Source: Micromonospora antibiotica (GTDB taxonomy: Bacteria; Actinomycetota; Actinomycetes; Mycobacteriales; Micromonosporaceae). Taken from it: a DNA stretch of 64,000 nt. Each line of letters starts with the position of its first letter. Position 1 is the stretch's first letter. Shown piece by piece: positions 21,748-31,156 of this stretch. A program made the translations under genes and the position numbers. The notes under the pieces were generated by a model, which worked only from the letters and a program-made list of their open reading frames with translations, did not search any database and had not been told where the DNA came from. Where the stretch lies: contig NZ_JAGFWR010000005.1 in NCBI RefSeq assembly GCF_017599305.1, positions 186,001 through 250,000 of the forward strand, given 5' to 3'.

Positions 21748-21809
21748 GGCACCACGCCAGACCCGGCACCACGCCAGACCCGGCACCACACCGGACACGG
21801 CACCACGAC
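21748..21809. repeat. 17-bp tandem repeat, about 3.6 copies
   Basis: The unit ggcaccacgccagaccc occurs at 21748, 21765 (identical) and 21782 (four changes), with a partial fourth copy from 21799. It lies in the convergent gap between the anti-sigma gene and etfA. Confidence 0.8.
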
Positions 21810-21863
21810 GGAGCCGCCGCCCGGGCGGACCGGACGGCGGCTCCAGTGCTGACCCGGTTCGGG

Positions 21864-22823
21864 TCACTTACGCTTGCGGATCTCCTCGGCGGCCTGCGGC
21901 ACGATCTTGAACAGGTCGCCCACCACGCCGTAGTCGGCCAGCTCGAAGATCGGGGCCTCGCCGTCCTTGTTCACGGCGACGATCGTCTTCGAGGTCTGCA
22001 TGCCGGCCCGGTGCTGGATCGCACCGGAGATGCCCAGCGCGACGTAGAGCTGCGGGGAGACGGTCTTGCCGGTCTGCCCGACCTGGAACTGGTGCGGGTA
22101 GTAACCGGAGTCGACCGCCGCGCGGGACGCCCCGACGGCACCGCCGAGCAGGTCGGCCAGCTCCTCGACCAGCTTGAAGTTGTCGGCGTTGCCGACGCCG
22201 CGACCGCCGGAGACGACGATGCCGGCCTCGGTCAGCTCGGGGCGGGAGCCCTTCTGCTCGGCGACCCGCTCGACGACCTTCGCCAGCTTGTCGGTGTCGG
22301 TGACCGCGACGGTGAGCTGCTCGACGGCCGGGGTGGCCGCCGCCGGCGTCGGGGTGACCGAGTTCGGCCGTACGGTGACCAGCGGCAGGCCCTTGGTGAC
22401 CTTGGACTTGACGATGGTGGAGCCGGCGAAGGCGACCTGGGTGGCGGTGCCGTCGGCGTCGAGGCCGACCACGTCGGTCAGGATGCCGTTGTCCAGCTTG
22501 ACGGCCAGCCGGGCGGCGATCTCCTTGCCCTCCTGGGCCGAGGCCAGCAGGACGGCGGCCGGCTGCACCCGGTTGACCAGTTCGGCCAGCACGGTCGCCT
22601 TGGGGGCGACCAGGTGACCGTCGATCTCCTCGCTCTCGGCGGCGTAGATCTTCTCCGCGCCGTACTCGCCGAGCTTGGCGCTCAGCGCGTCGGCGGCACC
22701 GGCGCCGCCGAGCACCACGGCGCTCGGGGTGCCCAGCCCGCGGGCGAGGGTCAGCATTTCCAGGGTGACCTTCTTGACGCCGAACTCCCTGGTGGCTTCG
22801 ACGACGACGAGTACCTCAGCCAT
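21864..22823 (-). CDS. etfA: Electron transfer flavoprotein alpha subunit
   Basis: A 319-residue EtfA (FixB). The C-terminal FAD-binding domain is clear: [41 protein letters not shown], then [15 protein letters not shown] and [21 protein letters not shown]. With EtfB it carries electrons from acyl-CoA and other dehydrogenases to the quinone pool. It starts 11 bp after etfB, and no ETF-quinone oxidoreductase gene is adjacent. Confidence 0.96.
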   Translation of the reverse strand: MAEVLVVVEATREFGVKKVTLEMLTLARGLGTPSAVVLGGAGAADALSAKLGEYGAEKIYAAESEEIDGHLVAPKATVLAELVNRVQPAAVLLASAQEGKEIAARLAVKLDNGILTDVVGLDADGTATQVAFAGSTIVKSKVTKGLPLVTVRPNSVTPTPAAATPAVEQLTVAVTDTDKLAKVVERVAEQKGSRPELTEAGIVVSGGRGVGNADNFKLVEELADLLGGAVGASRAAVDSGYYPHQFQVGQTGKTVSPQLYVALGISGAIQHRAGMQTSKTIVAVNKDGEAPIFELADYGVVGDLFKIVPQAAEEIRKRK

Positions 22824-22834
22824 GTTCAGACCCC

Positions 22835-23614
22835 TCAGACGAACTTCTCGGTGGCGAGGAACTCGACCAGCTTGACGCCGCCCTCGCCCTCGTCGGTGAT
22901 CTTGGCGCCGCCAGAACGCGGCGGACGCCTGGTGTGCTCGACGACGGCGCTGGTGGCGCCCTCGAAACCCACCTCGGTCGGGGCGACGCCCAGGTCGGCC
23001 AGGGACAGCGTCTTCACCGGCTTCTTCTTGGCGGCCATGATGCCCTTGAAGGAGGGGTAGCGCGGCTCGTTGATGGTGTCCCAGACGGAGACCACGGCCG
23101 GGGTCGAGGCGGTGACCACCTCGTAGCCCTCCTCGGTCTGCCGCTCGACGGTCAGCGTGCCGCCGTCGACGGTGAGCTTGCGGGCACCGGTCAGCGCGGC
23201 GACCCCCAACCGCTCGGCGAGCATGTGCGGCATGACCTGGACCCGGCCGTCGGTCGACTCGGCGCCGCAGATCACCAGGTCGGCGCCCAGCTGCCCGAGG
23301 GCGGCGGCGAGCACCTTCGAGGTGGCCACCGCGCAGGACCCGTGCAGGGCGTCGTCGAGGACGTGCACGGCGGCGTCGGGGCCCATGGAGAGCGCCTTGC
23401 GGATCGACTCGGTGGCCCGGTCGGGCCCCATGGTCAGGATGGTGACCTCGCCACCGTGCGCCTCCTTGATCTTCAGCGCCTCCTCGATGGCGTACTCGTC
23501 CATCTCGTTGATGACGTTGTTCGCCGAACCGCGGTCGACGGTGTTGTCGTCAGCACGCAGGTTGCGGTCCGCGCCCGAATCAGGCACCTGCTTGACGAGT
23601 ACGACGATGTTCAT
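22835..23614 (-). CDS. etfB: Electron transfer flavoprotein beta subunit
   Basis: A 259-residue EtfB (FixA). It begins MNIVVLVKQVPDSGADRNL, continues with NVINEMDEYAIEEALKIKE and has the AMP-site loop region GAESTDGRVQVMPHMLAERLG. It forms the obligate heterodimer with EtfA. It is first in the operon, so the promoter should lie in 23615-23760, a stretch less GC-rich than the genes. Confidence 0.96.
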   Translation of the reverse strand: MNIVVLVKQVPDSGADRNLRADDNTVDRGSANNVINEMDEYAIEEALKIKEAHGGEVTILTMGPDRATESIRKALSMGPDAAVHVLDDALHGSCAVATSKVLAAALGQLGADLVICGAESTDGRVQVMPHMLAERLGVAALTGARKLTVDGGTLTVERQTEEGYEVVTASTPAVVSVWDTINEPRYPSFKGIMAAKKKPVKTLSLADLGVAPTEVGFEGATSAVVEHTRRPPRSGGAKITDEGEGGVKLVEFLATEKFV

Positions 23615-24017
23615 CGCGATTCGACAACCCTCCTGTTGGTGGTGTGCGATCTGCTCGCCCGGTTAAGGGCGGAGCTTTGCGCGTCGTTGACACCCGGTCA
23701 ACCGCGGGCTGCTGTGCAGTTGCCCACGAACGCAATGTTACCTGCCAGTAGGTTAACCCTCCGGGTCACCCGCGGTGACACAGCTCACCGCGACAGGCGC
23801 ACCCTGACACAGAGCCGGCAGCCCGCCCCTCGACCTGACCACCCCACCGAGAGTCGGGCCACGACCTCGTCGGGGCGGCGGACGTCGAAAGCGGTGAACC
23901 GCAGGAACCGGTCGGCACCAGCACGACCGACCACCCCGGGCCGGCGACCTCGGCGTCGATCAGGGCCGCCGACCCGGCCCCGGGCCAGCCCGGTGCAACC
24001 GGGCACACGCGACCCGA

Positions 24018-24437
24018 TCAGGCCGGCTCGACGGGCCCGGCCAGGGCGGTCCTGATCCGCTCGATGGCGTCCGCCTCGGCCGGCGTCACCCCCCGGTGCG
24101 CACCGGCCACCTGCTCCGCCGCCGTCACCACCAGCTCGCGGTACGCCGACAGGTCGGCCGGCGACTTCTCCCGCAGGATGTCCACCGCACGCCCCAACGC
24201 CGGCAGCACCACCGACTCGACCTCCAGCGCCGAGTCCCGGGGCAGCCGGGGCAGCCCGCCCGCGGTCAGCGCCTCCTTCACCAGGCCACTGGCCCCGGCG
24301 AACGCCCCGGACGCGGCGAAGCTCTCCCGGATCATCGCGAACACGCCCGGATCGGCGTTCGACACCAGGAAGACCGCCCCGAAGGCACCCGTCTTGAGAA
24401 CCTGCTGCTCGTCGTCCGTCAGTCGCTGCTCCATCAT
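24018..24437 (-). CDS. Small hypothetical protein, coupled to an acetyltransferase
   Basis: A 139-residue, probably all-helical soluble protein (MMEQRLTDDEQQVLKTGAFG...) that I cannot assign to a named family. No signal peptide, membrane helix or metal motif is visible. Its start is fixed by context: ATG 24437 overlaps the last base of the acetyltransferase stop (TGATG), so the two are translationally coupled and probably functionally linked. ATG 24434 is the alternative. Confidence 0.7.
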   Translation of the reverse strand: MMEQRLTDDEQQVLKTGAFGAVFLVSNADPGVFAMIRESFAASGAFAGASGLVKEALTAGGLPRLPRDSALEVESVVLPALGRAVDILREKSPADLSAYRELVVTAAEQVAGAHRGVTPAEADAIERIRTALAGPVEPA

Positions 24438-25234
24438 CACGGAGTGTAGACGTAGGGGGTGGTCGTGGTGACCGGTACGAAGCCGAGTCGCTCCAGGATC
24501 GGCCGGCTGTCCTCCGAGGCGTCCACCTGCAACAGCGTCTTGCCCCGCTGGTCGGCCAGCCGGGCCCGGTAGGCCACCAGCGCCCGGTAGACGCCCCGAC
24601 GCCGCCACTGTTCGAGCGTCGAACCGCCCCACAGGCTGGCGAAGCCGGTGCCGTTGAGGTAGCGCACCCAACCGGCGCTGACCACCGTCTCCCCCGCCTC
24701 GGCCACCACCACCGTGATCGACTGCGGGTCCGCCTCGATCTCCCGGGCCAGCCCGGTGACCAGGTGGGATCGGTCGCTGCGCCAGACCTCCTCCTCCATC
24801 GCGGCGATCCGCTCCAGGTCGACCAGACCGGTGACCTCGCGCAGCCGTACCCCCTCGGGGAGCACCGGCACGGCACCCGCCAGCGGCGCGACCGGCCCGA
24901 TCAGCACGGTCTCCCGGTCCTCCGGCACGAAGCCGGCGGCGCGCAGCCGGTCCGGCAGGTCGGCGGGCTCGTCGTGGGTGTTGTGCTTCCACTCCACCGA
25001 CTCGCCGCGCTGCCGGAACAGCTCGACCTGCCGGGCGATCAGCGCATCCAGGTCATCCCCGACCAGCCCGTCCAGGGTGCGGTAGGTGAGGAAACCGCCA
25101 TGGTCCAGACCCAGGATGCGCACCAGCGGGCCGTCGTGTTCGACGGTCACGCCGGCCGGGACCGGGTCGGGGATCTCCGGCCGGAGCTGCCGGTCGTAGG
25201 TGTCGCGCAGGGTGGAGGCATCAAGATCGGTCAT
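24437..25234 (-). CDS. GNAT-family N-acetyltransferase
   Basis: 265 residues, twice the length of a single GNAT fold. The N-terminal half (to about 135) is probably a degenerate GNAT-like domain. The C-terminal half has the acetyl-CoA-binding pattern (VVVAEAGETVVSAGWVRYL, then LEQWRRRGVYRALVAYRARLA and RLGFVPVTTTTPYVY). The substrate is unknown. The downstream small gene overlaps its stop by one base. The divergent DUF202 genes start just 11 bp away. Confidence 0.85.
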   Translation of the reverse strand: MTDLDASTLRDTYDRQLRPEIPDPVPAGVTVEHDGPLVRILGLDHGGFLTYRTLDGLVGDDLDALIARQVELFRQRGESVEWKHNTHDEPADLPDRLRAAGFVPEDRETVLIGPVAPLAGAVPVLPEGVRLREVTGLVDLERIAAMEEEVWRSDRSHLVTGLAREIEADPQSITVVVAEAGETVVSAGWVRYLNGTGFASLWGGSTLEQWRRRGVYRALVAYRARLADQRGKTLLQVDASEDSRPILERLGFVPVTTTTPYVYTP

Positions 25235-25245
25235 CGCCCCAGGCT

Positions 25246-25665
25246 ATGTCGACGGTAAAGCGGATAATCGGCGTCGTGTGGCAGGCGATCAGACGGTGGT
25301 TCGACCCGTCGGACCTCAACTCCGTGGGCAGCACCCCCGACTACCGCTTCTCGCTGGCCAACGAACGGACCTTCCTGGCCTGGCTGCGCACCGGGCTGGC
25401 GCTGATCGCGGGCGGGCTGGCCGCCGCCCAGTTCCTCCCACCGCTGCCACTGCGCCACCTGCGGGAGGCGATCGCCGTGGCGCTGCTGCTGCTCGGCGCG
25501 ACCGTCGCCGTCCGCGCGGTGGACCACTGGTCCCGCACCGAACGGGCCATCCGGCTCGGCGAACGCCTGCCGGCCTCCCGCTTCCCGGCCGTCCTCGCCC
25601 TGATCGTGGCGGTAGGCGCGCTGCTGCTGGTGGTGGCGGTCCTGGCGCGCGGGGTGAGCGGGTGA
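25246..25665 (+). CDS. DUF202 (YidH-like) membrane protein
   Basis: 139 residues with the DUF202 signature FSLANERTFLAWLRTGLALIAGG and three hydrophobic segments (about 46-65, 72-92 and 113-133). Function is unknown for the family; members often occur in pairs. It overlaps the next DUF202 gene by 4 bp (GTGA). Confidence 0.85.
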   Translation: MSTVKRIIGVVWQAIRRWFDPSDLNSVGSTPDYRFSLANERTFLAWLRTGLALIAGGLAAAQFLPPLPLRHLREAIAVALLLLGATVAVRAVDHWSRTERAIRLGERLPASRFPAVLALIVAVGALLLVVAVLARGVSG

Positions 25666-25988
25666 CCGGGGTGCCGGCGGGCGGGGACGGCACCCGCGAT
25701 CCCGGCCTGCAACCGGAGCGCACCCGGCTGGCCTGGCGGCGCATGGGGCTGGCGTACACGGTGGTGACCGTGCTGGCGGTCCGGTTGGCGCTGACCGGCG
25801 ACACCGCCGGTGCCCTGCTGGCCGGGGTCACCGTGGCGACCTGGTGGGCGACGCTGGTGGTGGGCTGGGGGCGGGCCACCGGTCGCCGGCAGGCCCGGAT
25901 CGACACGCACGCCGTTCCGCTGATGGCCCTCGGCACGACCGGTCTGGCACTGCTGTGCGTGGCGCTGGTGCTGCGTGGGGTGTGGTGA
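25662..25988 (+). CDS. Second DUF202 membrane protein
   Basis: 108 residues from GTG 25662, which overlaps the previous stop as GTGA. The ERTRLAWRRMGLAYTVVTVL segment is a divergent form of the DUF202 motif, followed by two more helices (AGALLAGVTVATWWATLVVG; LMALGTTGLALLCVALVL). Pairing of a long and a short DUF202 protein suggests a heteromeric membrane complex. Confidence 0.82.
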   Translation: MTGVPAGGDGTRDPGLQPERTRLAWRRMGLAYTVVTVLAVRLALTGDTAGALLAGVTVATWWATLVVGWGRATGRRQARIDTHAVPLMALGTTGLALLCVALVLRGVW

Positions 25989-26015
25989 CGCGCACGGCTG
26001 CGCCATGATGGGGGC

Positions 26016-26510
26016 ATGGCCCGGCTCTATGTGGTGTTGTTCCTGCTCCAGGTGGTGCTCGCCGCCGGTGCGCTGATCAGTTGCCTCTCCGCGGAGGACG
26101 AGGGGATCCGGGGGCTGCCCCGGTTCGCCTGGGTCCTGGTCATCCTGGTCTTCCCGTTGGTCGGCTCGATCGCCTGGTTCCTCGCCGGTCGACCCGCCCC
26201 CACGGGTGACCGGCGCGGCGGATGGCCGTCCGGCACCGGCTCCCGACGACCCGTCGCGCCCGACGACGACCCCGAGTTCCTGAAGTCGATCGACGAACGT
26301 GCCAGCCGGGACGACAACGCCCTCTTCCAGCGCTGGGAGGAGGACCTCCGCCGCCGGGAGGACGACCTGCGCCGGCACGACGGGAAGCGCCCCCGCGACG
26401 GTGCGCCGCCACGGGAGGACACCCCGCCCGCCGACCACCCGCCGACCCGACAGGACGCCGCACCGCACGACGGCGAACGCCCCCGCGAGGGCGACCGGCC
26501 CGAGATCTGA
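26016..26510 (+). CDS. PLDc_N-domain membrane protein with charged tail
   Basis: 164 residues. Two transmembrane helices (2-22 and about 38-60) enclose the PLD-nuclease N-terminal motif (LPRFAWVLVILVFPLVGSIAWFLAGRP). A long, highly charged tail rich in Arg, Asp and Pro follows, including EEDLRRREDDLRRHDGKRP, probably cytoplasmic and partly coiled-coil. No PLD catalytic HKD motif is present, so it is not an enzyme. It follows the DUF202 pair by 27 bp. Confidence 0.8.
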   Translation: MARLYVVLFLLQVVLAAGALISCLSAEDEGIRGLPRFAWVLVILVFPLVGSIAWFLAGRPAPTGDRRGGWPSGTGSRRPVAPDDDPEFLKSIDERASRDDNALFQRWEEDLRRREDDLRRHDGKRPRDGAPPREDTPPADHPPTRQDAAPHDGERPREGDRPEI

Positions 26511-26517
26511 CCCCGCC

Positions 26518-26546
26518 GGGGTCACCCGCACACACCGGGTGACCCC
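26518..26546. terminator. Bidirectional 11-bp hairpin terminator
   Basis: GGGGTCACCCG (26518-26528) and CGGGTGACCCC (26536-26546) pair perfectly around a 7-nt loop, 8 bp past the plus-strand stop and 18 bp past the minus-strand ABC permease stop. Placement between convergent genes suits a shared terminator. Confidence 0.75.
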
Positions 26547-26563
26547 GAACGCCGCCACCCCGG

Positions 26564-27382
26564 TCACAACCGGCGGCGTAGACCCCTGACCGCGAGCGGG
26601 GCGAAGACGGCGGCGATGACGACCGCCCAGAGCAGCGACTGGAGCACCGGCCCGGCGACCGGCCCGCCGACCAGCAGGCCGCGCAGCGCGTTCGCCAGGA
26701 TGGTCACCGGGTTCACCTCGACCCAGTGCTGGAGCCAGGACGGCATCGTCTCGGTCGGCACGAAGGCGTTGCTGGTGAAGCTCAGCGGGAAGATCACCGT
26801 GAAGCCGAAGATCTGCACCTTGTCCGGCTCACTGACCAGCACCCCGACCAGCACCGACATCCAGGCGGCGGCCAGCGAGAAGACCAGCAGCAGCGCGAAC
26901 GCGGCGAGCAGGCCGAGCAGGCCGTTGCCGAGCCGGAAGCCGAGGATCATCCCGACGCCGAGCAGCAGCGACAACGACCACGCCTGCTTGACCGTGTCGG
27001 CGACGATCCGGCCGGCGAGCGGGGACCACCGGGCCACCGGCAGCGACCGCAGCCGGTCGAAGACACCCTTGGTGAGATCCTGGTTCAGCCCGAAGCCGGT
27101 GGTCATGGTGGCGAAGAAGGCGTTCTGCACGATGATGCCGGGCAGCGCGAAGGTGAGATATTCCCCCGGGCTGCCCGAGATCGCCCCACCGAAGACGTAC
27201 GTGAAGAGCAACACGAACATCACCGGTTGGATGCTCAGGTCGAGCAGCTCCATCGGGTTGTGCTTGATCTGCACCAGGCTGCGCCAGGCCAACGTGCCGG
27301 TGTGCCGCAGACCGGCGGCCGGGCTGAGCCGGCGGGCCGGTACGGGTCGGGCCGACGGGGCGGCGACGGTCACGGCGGTCAT
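26564..27382 (-). CDS. ABC-2 type exporter permease (DrrB-like)
   Basis: 272 residues with six predicted membrane helices and the ABC-2 motif region (MTTGFGLNQDLTKGVFDRLRSLPVARWSPLAGRI; FPLSFTSNAFVPTETMPSWLQHWVEVNPVT), as in daunorubicin-type DrrB permeases. It works with the upstream ATPase. The start at 27382 overlaps the ATPase stop as ATGA. Confidence 0.92.
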   Translation of the reverse strand: MTAVTVAAPSARPVPARRLSPAAGLRHTGTLAWRSLVQIKHNPMELLDLSIQPVMFVLLFTYVFGGAISGSPGEYLTFALPGIIVQNAFFATMTTGFGLNQDLTKGVFDRLRSLPVARWSPLAGRIVADTVKQAWSLSLLLGVGMILGFRLGNGLLGLLAAFALLLVFSLAAAWMSVLVGVLVSEPDKVQIFGFTVIFPLSFTSNAFVPTETMPSWLQHWVEVNPVTILANALRGLLVGGPVAGPVLQSLLWAVVIAAVFAPLAVRGLRRRL

Positions 27383-28371
27383 GCCGGGCTCCCTTCCAGG
27401 GCGTCAGCGGTGTCGGCCAGGTCGGCGGTGTCGGCGGTGTCCTCGGCGCGGTGGCCGGTGAGGGAGAGGAACACCTCGTCGAGGCTGGACCCGCGCAGGG
27501 CCAGCTCGGCGACCTGCACCTCGGCGTCGTCGAGCCGGCGCACCACGGCGGGCAGCGCACCCGGACCGTTGACCGGCGCGCTGACCGTGGTCTGGGTGAC
27601 CTCCGGGTCGACCCCGGTCACCTCGCCGACGACGGCAAGCACGGTGGCCAGGTCGGTGGCCTCGACCGGCCGGACCGTCAGCACCTGGCCGCCGGTCTTG
27701 GCCTTCAACTCCTCCGGGGTGCCCTGGGCGATCACCCGACCGTGGTCGACCACGGCGATCTCGTCGGCCAACTGGTCGGCCTCCTCCAGGTACTGCGTGG
27801 TCAGCAGCACGGTCACCCCCTCGGCGACCAGACCCCGGACGATGTCCCACAGGTCGTTGCGGCTACGCGGGTCGAGACCGGTGGTCGGCTCGTCGAGGAA
27901 GAGCACCTGCGGCCGACCGACCAGGCTGGCCGCCAGGTCGAGCCGGCGGCGCATCCCGCCGGAGTAGGTCTTCGCGGCCCGGCCGGCGGCGTCGGTGAGC
28001 TGGAACCCGGCCAGCAGCTCCGCGGCCCGGTCCCGGGCGTCGCGCCGGGACAGGCCCAGCAGTCGGCCGATGAGCAGCAGGTTCTCGGTGCCGGTCAGGT
28101 TCTCGTCGACCGAGGCGTACTGGCCGGTGAGGCCGATCAGCTGGCGGACCTGGTGGGCGTCGCGGCGGACGTCGTACCCGCCGACGGTGGCGTGGCCCGC
28201 GTCGGCGGTGAGCAGGGTGGCGAGCACCCGTACAGCGGTGGTCTTACCGGCGCCGTTGGGGCCGAGCAACCCGAAGACCGTCCCGGTGGGCACCTCAAGG
28301 TCGACCCCGGCCAGGGCGGTGGTGGCGCCGAACCGGCGCACCAGACCCTCGGCGCGGATGGCGAATGTCAT
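27379..28371 (-). CDS. ABC exporter ATP-binding protein (DrrA-like)
   Basis: 330 residues: Walker A GPNGAGKTT, signature YSGGMRRRLDLAASL, Walker B VLFLDEPTTGLDPRS, H-loop in LLTTQYLEEADQLAD, and the C-terminal extension typical of DrrA drug-exporter ATPases. The frame is open for 11 more codons, but ATG 28371 has GGGAG at good spacing and matches the family start. The substrate is unknown. A 21-bp palindrome sits just upstream. Confidence 0.93.
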   Translation of the reverse strand: MTFAIRAEGLVRRFGATTALAGVDLEVPTGTVFGLLGPNGAGKTTAVRVLATLLTADAGHATVGGYDVRRDAHQVRQLIGLTGQYASVDENLTGTENLLLIGRLLGLSRRDARDRAAELLAGFQLTDAAGRAAKTYSGGMRRRLDLAASLVGRPQVLFLDEPTTGLDPRSRNDLWDIVRGLVAEGVTVLLTTQYLEEADQLADEIAVVDHGRVIAQGTPEELKAKTGGQVLTVRPVEATDLATVLAVVGEVTGVDPEVTQTTVSAPVNGPGALPAVVRRLDDAEVQVAELALRGSSLDEVFLSLTGHRAEDTADTADLADTADALEGSPA

Positions 28372-28387
28372 CAGAACTCCCGTCGTT

Positions 28388-28408
28388 ATCGCTGGATCGT
28401 CCAACGAT
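28388..28408. promoter_or_regulatory. Palindromic operator candidate before the DrrAB-like genes
   Basis: ATCGCTGGA and TCCAACGAT flank a 3-bp centre (tcg); the half-sites match at 8 of 9 positions. The 21-bp site ends 17 bp upstream of the ATPase start codon, where a TetR- or PadR-type repressor could block transcription. No such regulator gene is adjacent. Confidence 0.5.
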
Positions 28409-28515
28409 GGGCGAGGGGTCTGACGTTACGTGTGTCGCCGCTGACATTCCGCCGATTTATCCGCCCGGCAGAACACGACCGCCGCCGGGTCCGGCGGCGG
28501 CCGTGGGCCGGGTGG

Positions 28516-30138
28516 TCAGGCCAGGTTGGACGAGCGCGGGTACGCGTCGGCCGGGTCGGTGAGCACGTTGACCAGGTACGGCACCCCGGCGTCGAACGCC
28601 CGCCCCAGCGCCGGGCCGAGGTCGGCGGCCTTCGCCACCGTCTCCCCGGCCCCGCCGAGCGCCTCGACCACCTTGTCGTAGCGCAGTTCGGGCTGCAGGT
28701 CGGCCGCGACGTCGTAGCCGTACATGGCCCGCATCGGGTGCTTCTCCAGCCCCCAGATGCCGTTGTTGCCGACCACGATCACCACCGGCAGCCGCTGCCG
28801 CACCAGCGACTCGACGTCCATCAGCGAGAACCCGGCCGCGCCGTCGCCCATCAGCACGCAGACCTGCCGGTCGGGGTGGCTGACCCGGGCCCCCATCGCG
28901 TAGCCCATCCCGGTGCCCAGGCAGCCGTACGGGCCGGGGTCGAGCCAGGTGCCGGGCTGCGACGGCTCCAGGTAGCGCCCGGCGTACGAGACGAAGTCGC
29001 CGCCGTCGCCGATGGTGATCGCGTCCGGGGCGAGGGCCCGACGCAGCTCGCCGTAGACCCGGGCCGGGCGGATCGGGTCGGTGTCGGCGGCCATCTCGGC
29101 GGCGTCCCGGGCCCGCGCCGCGTCCTCGGCGGTGCGCAGCCGGGCGATCCAGTCGGCGTGGTCGGCCCGGTCGCCGGTGTGGTCGGCGAAGGCGGACAGG
29201 ATCAGCCGCAGGTCACCGGCGGGGCTGGCGGCGGGCTGGACGTGCCCGGCCCGCTGGGTGGGGGCGTCGACGACGTGCACCACCGCCGCGTCGCCGAAGT
29301 CGCCGAAGCTGAGCCGGAAGTCCAGCGGGGTGCCGACGACGACCACCACGTCCGCGTCGCCGAGGGCGACCCGGCGGGCCTTGGCGAAGGCGAGCGGGTG
29401 CTGCGGCGGGAGCGCACCGCGGCCCATGCCGTTGGTGAAGACCGGCACCTGCAACGCCTCGGCGGCCTCGCGGAGCGCGGCGACGGCGTCCCCGGCGTAC
29501 ACGTCGGAACCGGCGATGATCACCGGGCGGTCGGCGGCGGCGATCAACCGGGCCGCCTTCGTCACCTCGTCCGGGTCGGGTTCGACCGGGGCGACGGCGG
29601 TCGGGGCGGCCAGTTCGGTGTCGCCGACGGAGAAGATCGCCTCCAGCGGGAAGTCGAGGAAGACCGGGCCCCGGTGCGGGGTGAGCGCGGTGGTCAACGC
29701 GGCGGAGACCGCGCGGGGGATGTCGTCGGCGGTGAACACCGTCTCGGCGTGCTTGGTGACGGGGGCGACCAGCGGCAGGTGGTCCATCTCCTGGAGGCTG
29801 CCGGAACCCCAGCGGAACTGCGGGGCCCGGCCGCCCAGCACCAGCACCGGTGAGGCGTTGAAGAAGGCGCTGGTCAGGCCGGAGATGCCGTTGGTGACGC
29901 CGGGGCCGGCGGTGAGTACGGCGAGGCCGGGGCGGCGCTGAAGCTTGGCCACCGCCTCGGCGGCGAAGACGGCGGACTGCTCGTGCCGGACGTCGTAGAT
30001 CGGGAAGCCGGTGGTGTGCGCGGCGTCGTAGAGCGGGAAGACGTGCCCGCCGGAGAGGGTGAACATCTCCCGTACGCCGTGCGCCCGCAGTGCCGCCAAC
30101 GCCAGCGCTCCGCCGTGGCCCTCGACCCGTTCCGTCAT
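28516..30138 (-). CDS. Acetolactate synthase-like TPP enzyme (IlvG type)
   Basis: A 540-residue member of the thiamine-diphosphate decarboxylase family. It has FTLSGGHVFPLYDAA, the catalytic-Glu region DVRHEQSAVFAAEA, LTAGPGVTNGISGL, GSGSLQEMDHLPLVAPVTK and the TPP motif GDGAAGFSLMDVESLV...VVGNN. It most resembles, from memory, the mycobacterial IlvG (Rv1820) rather than the IlvB of branched-chain synthesis. No small regulatory subunit (ilvN) is nearby. The exact substrate is unproven. Confidence 0.85.
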   Translation of the reverse strand: MTERVEGHGGALALAALRAHGVREMFTLSGGHVFPLYDAAHTTGFPIYDVRHEQSAVFAAEAVAKLQRRPGLAVLTAGPGVTNGISGLTSAFFNASPVLVLGGRAPQFRWGSGSLQEMDHLPLVAPVTKHAETVFTADDIPRAVSAALTTALTPHRGPVFLDFPLEAIFSVGDTELAAPTAVAPVEPDPDEVTKAARLIAAADRPVIIAGSDVYAGDAVAALREAAEALQVPVFTNGMGRGALPPQHPLAFAKARRVALGDADVVVVVGTPLDFRLSFGDFGDAAVVHVVDAPTQRAGHVQPAASPAGDLRLILSAFADHTGDRADHADWIARLRTAEDAARARDAAEMAADTDPIRPARVYGELRRALAPDAITIGDGGDFVSYAGRYLEPSQPGTWLDPGPYGCLGTGMGYAMGARVSHPDRQVCVLMGDGAAGFSLMDVESLVRQRLPVVIVVGNNGIWGLEKHPMRAMYGYDVAADLQPELRYDKVVEALGGAGETVAKAADLGPALGRAFDAGVPYLVNVLTDPADAYPRSSNLA

Positions 30139-30284
30139 CGCCGCTCCCTCGTCCGCTGACCGGAGTCACACGCTACTGGCCGGTAGGCGGGATGTGAACA
30201 CCTCCCGGCACGGCGTCGGCGGCACCACCATCGCGCCGGGAGTCCGCCCCTCACCGGCAGGAGCGCGGCCCGGGGCGGGACGGG

Positions 30285-31058
30285 TCAGCGGCCGGTGAAG
30301 TCCGGCTTGCGCTTCTCGACGAACGCGGCCATCCCCTCGCGGCGGTCGTCGGTGGCGAAGAGCGCAGCGAAGAGCTGGCTCTCCCACGCCAGCCCGGAGG
30401 TCAGGTCCATGTCCAGGCCGGCGTCGACCGCCAGTTTCGCCGCCCGCAACGCCTGCACCGGCCCGGTCAGGTACGGCCGCACCAGCGCGACGGCGGTGTC
30501 GTAGACCTCGGCGGCCGGGGCGACCCGGTCGGCCAGCCCGATCCGCAGCGCCTCCGCCGCGTCCACCATCCGGCCCGACATGATCAGATCCTTGGCGCGG
30601 GCCGGGCCGACCAGCCGGGCCAGCCGCTGGGTGCCGCCCGCACCGGGGATGACGCCGAGTTTGATCTCCGGCTGGCCGAGCTTGGCGTCCTCGGCCACCA
30701 CCCGCCAGTCACAGGCCAGCGCCAGCTCACAGCCGCCACCGAGGGCGTACCCGGTGATCGCGGCGACCACCGGCTTGGGGATCCGGGCGAGTGCGCCGAC
30801 GGCGCTGGACAGGTCGGCGGCCCGCTCCGCCATGTCCACGTAGGACATGTCGGCCATCTCCTTGATGTCGGCGCCGGCGGCGAAGACCTTCTCCCCGCCG
30901 TACACGATGACGGCGCGGACGGCCGGGTCGGCGGAGGCGGCCGTCGCGGCGGCCCGCAACTCCTCCTGGACCTGCTTGTTGAGCGCGTTCATCGGCGGCC
31001 GCTCCAGCCGGATGGTGCCGATGCCGTCCCTGGTCTCCAACCGCACGAACTCGCTCAC
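30285..31058 (-). CDS. Enoyl-CoA hydratase/isomerase family protein
   Basis: A 257-residue crotonase. The oxyanion-hole region (AAGADIKEM) and both catalytic-site glutamates are present ([11 protein letters not shown] and [19 protein letters not shown]), as expected for a hydratase of fatty-acid oxidation. I placed the start at GTG 31058 ([12 protein letters not shown]), where the fold begins. The 26 upstream codons are Arg-rich and unsupported. It is divergent from the DUF6232 gene. Confidence 0.9.
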   Translation of the reverse strand: MSEFVRLETRDGIGTIRLERPPMNALNKQVQEELRAAATAASADPAVRAVIVYGGEKVFAAGADIKEMADMSYVDMAERAADLSSAVGALARIPKPVVAAITGYALGGGCELALACDWRVVAEDAKLGQPEIKLGVIPGAGGTQRLARLVGPARAKDLIMSGRMVDAAEALRIGLADRVAPAAEVYDTAVALVRPYLTGPVQALRAAKLAVDAGLDMDLTSGLAWESQLFAALFATDDRREGMAAFVEKRKPDFTGR

Positions 31059-31156
31059 GCCACCCCTACTTCCTCGTCGAAGTCGTGCCAACCTTACGAC
31101 CCGGATCGTTGGGGTACGTAGTCTGGTGTTCGCCACCCGCGCCCGGGAGTCCCGCC

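Noticed and set aside
21748..21809. 17-bp tandem repeats as operator sites for etfA
   Set aside because: They lie downstream of both convergent genes, not in a promoter.
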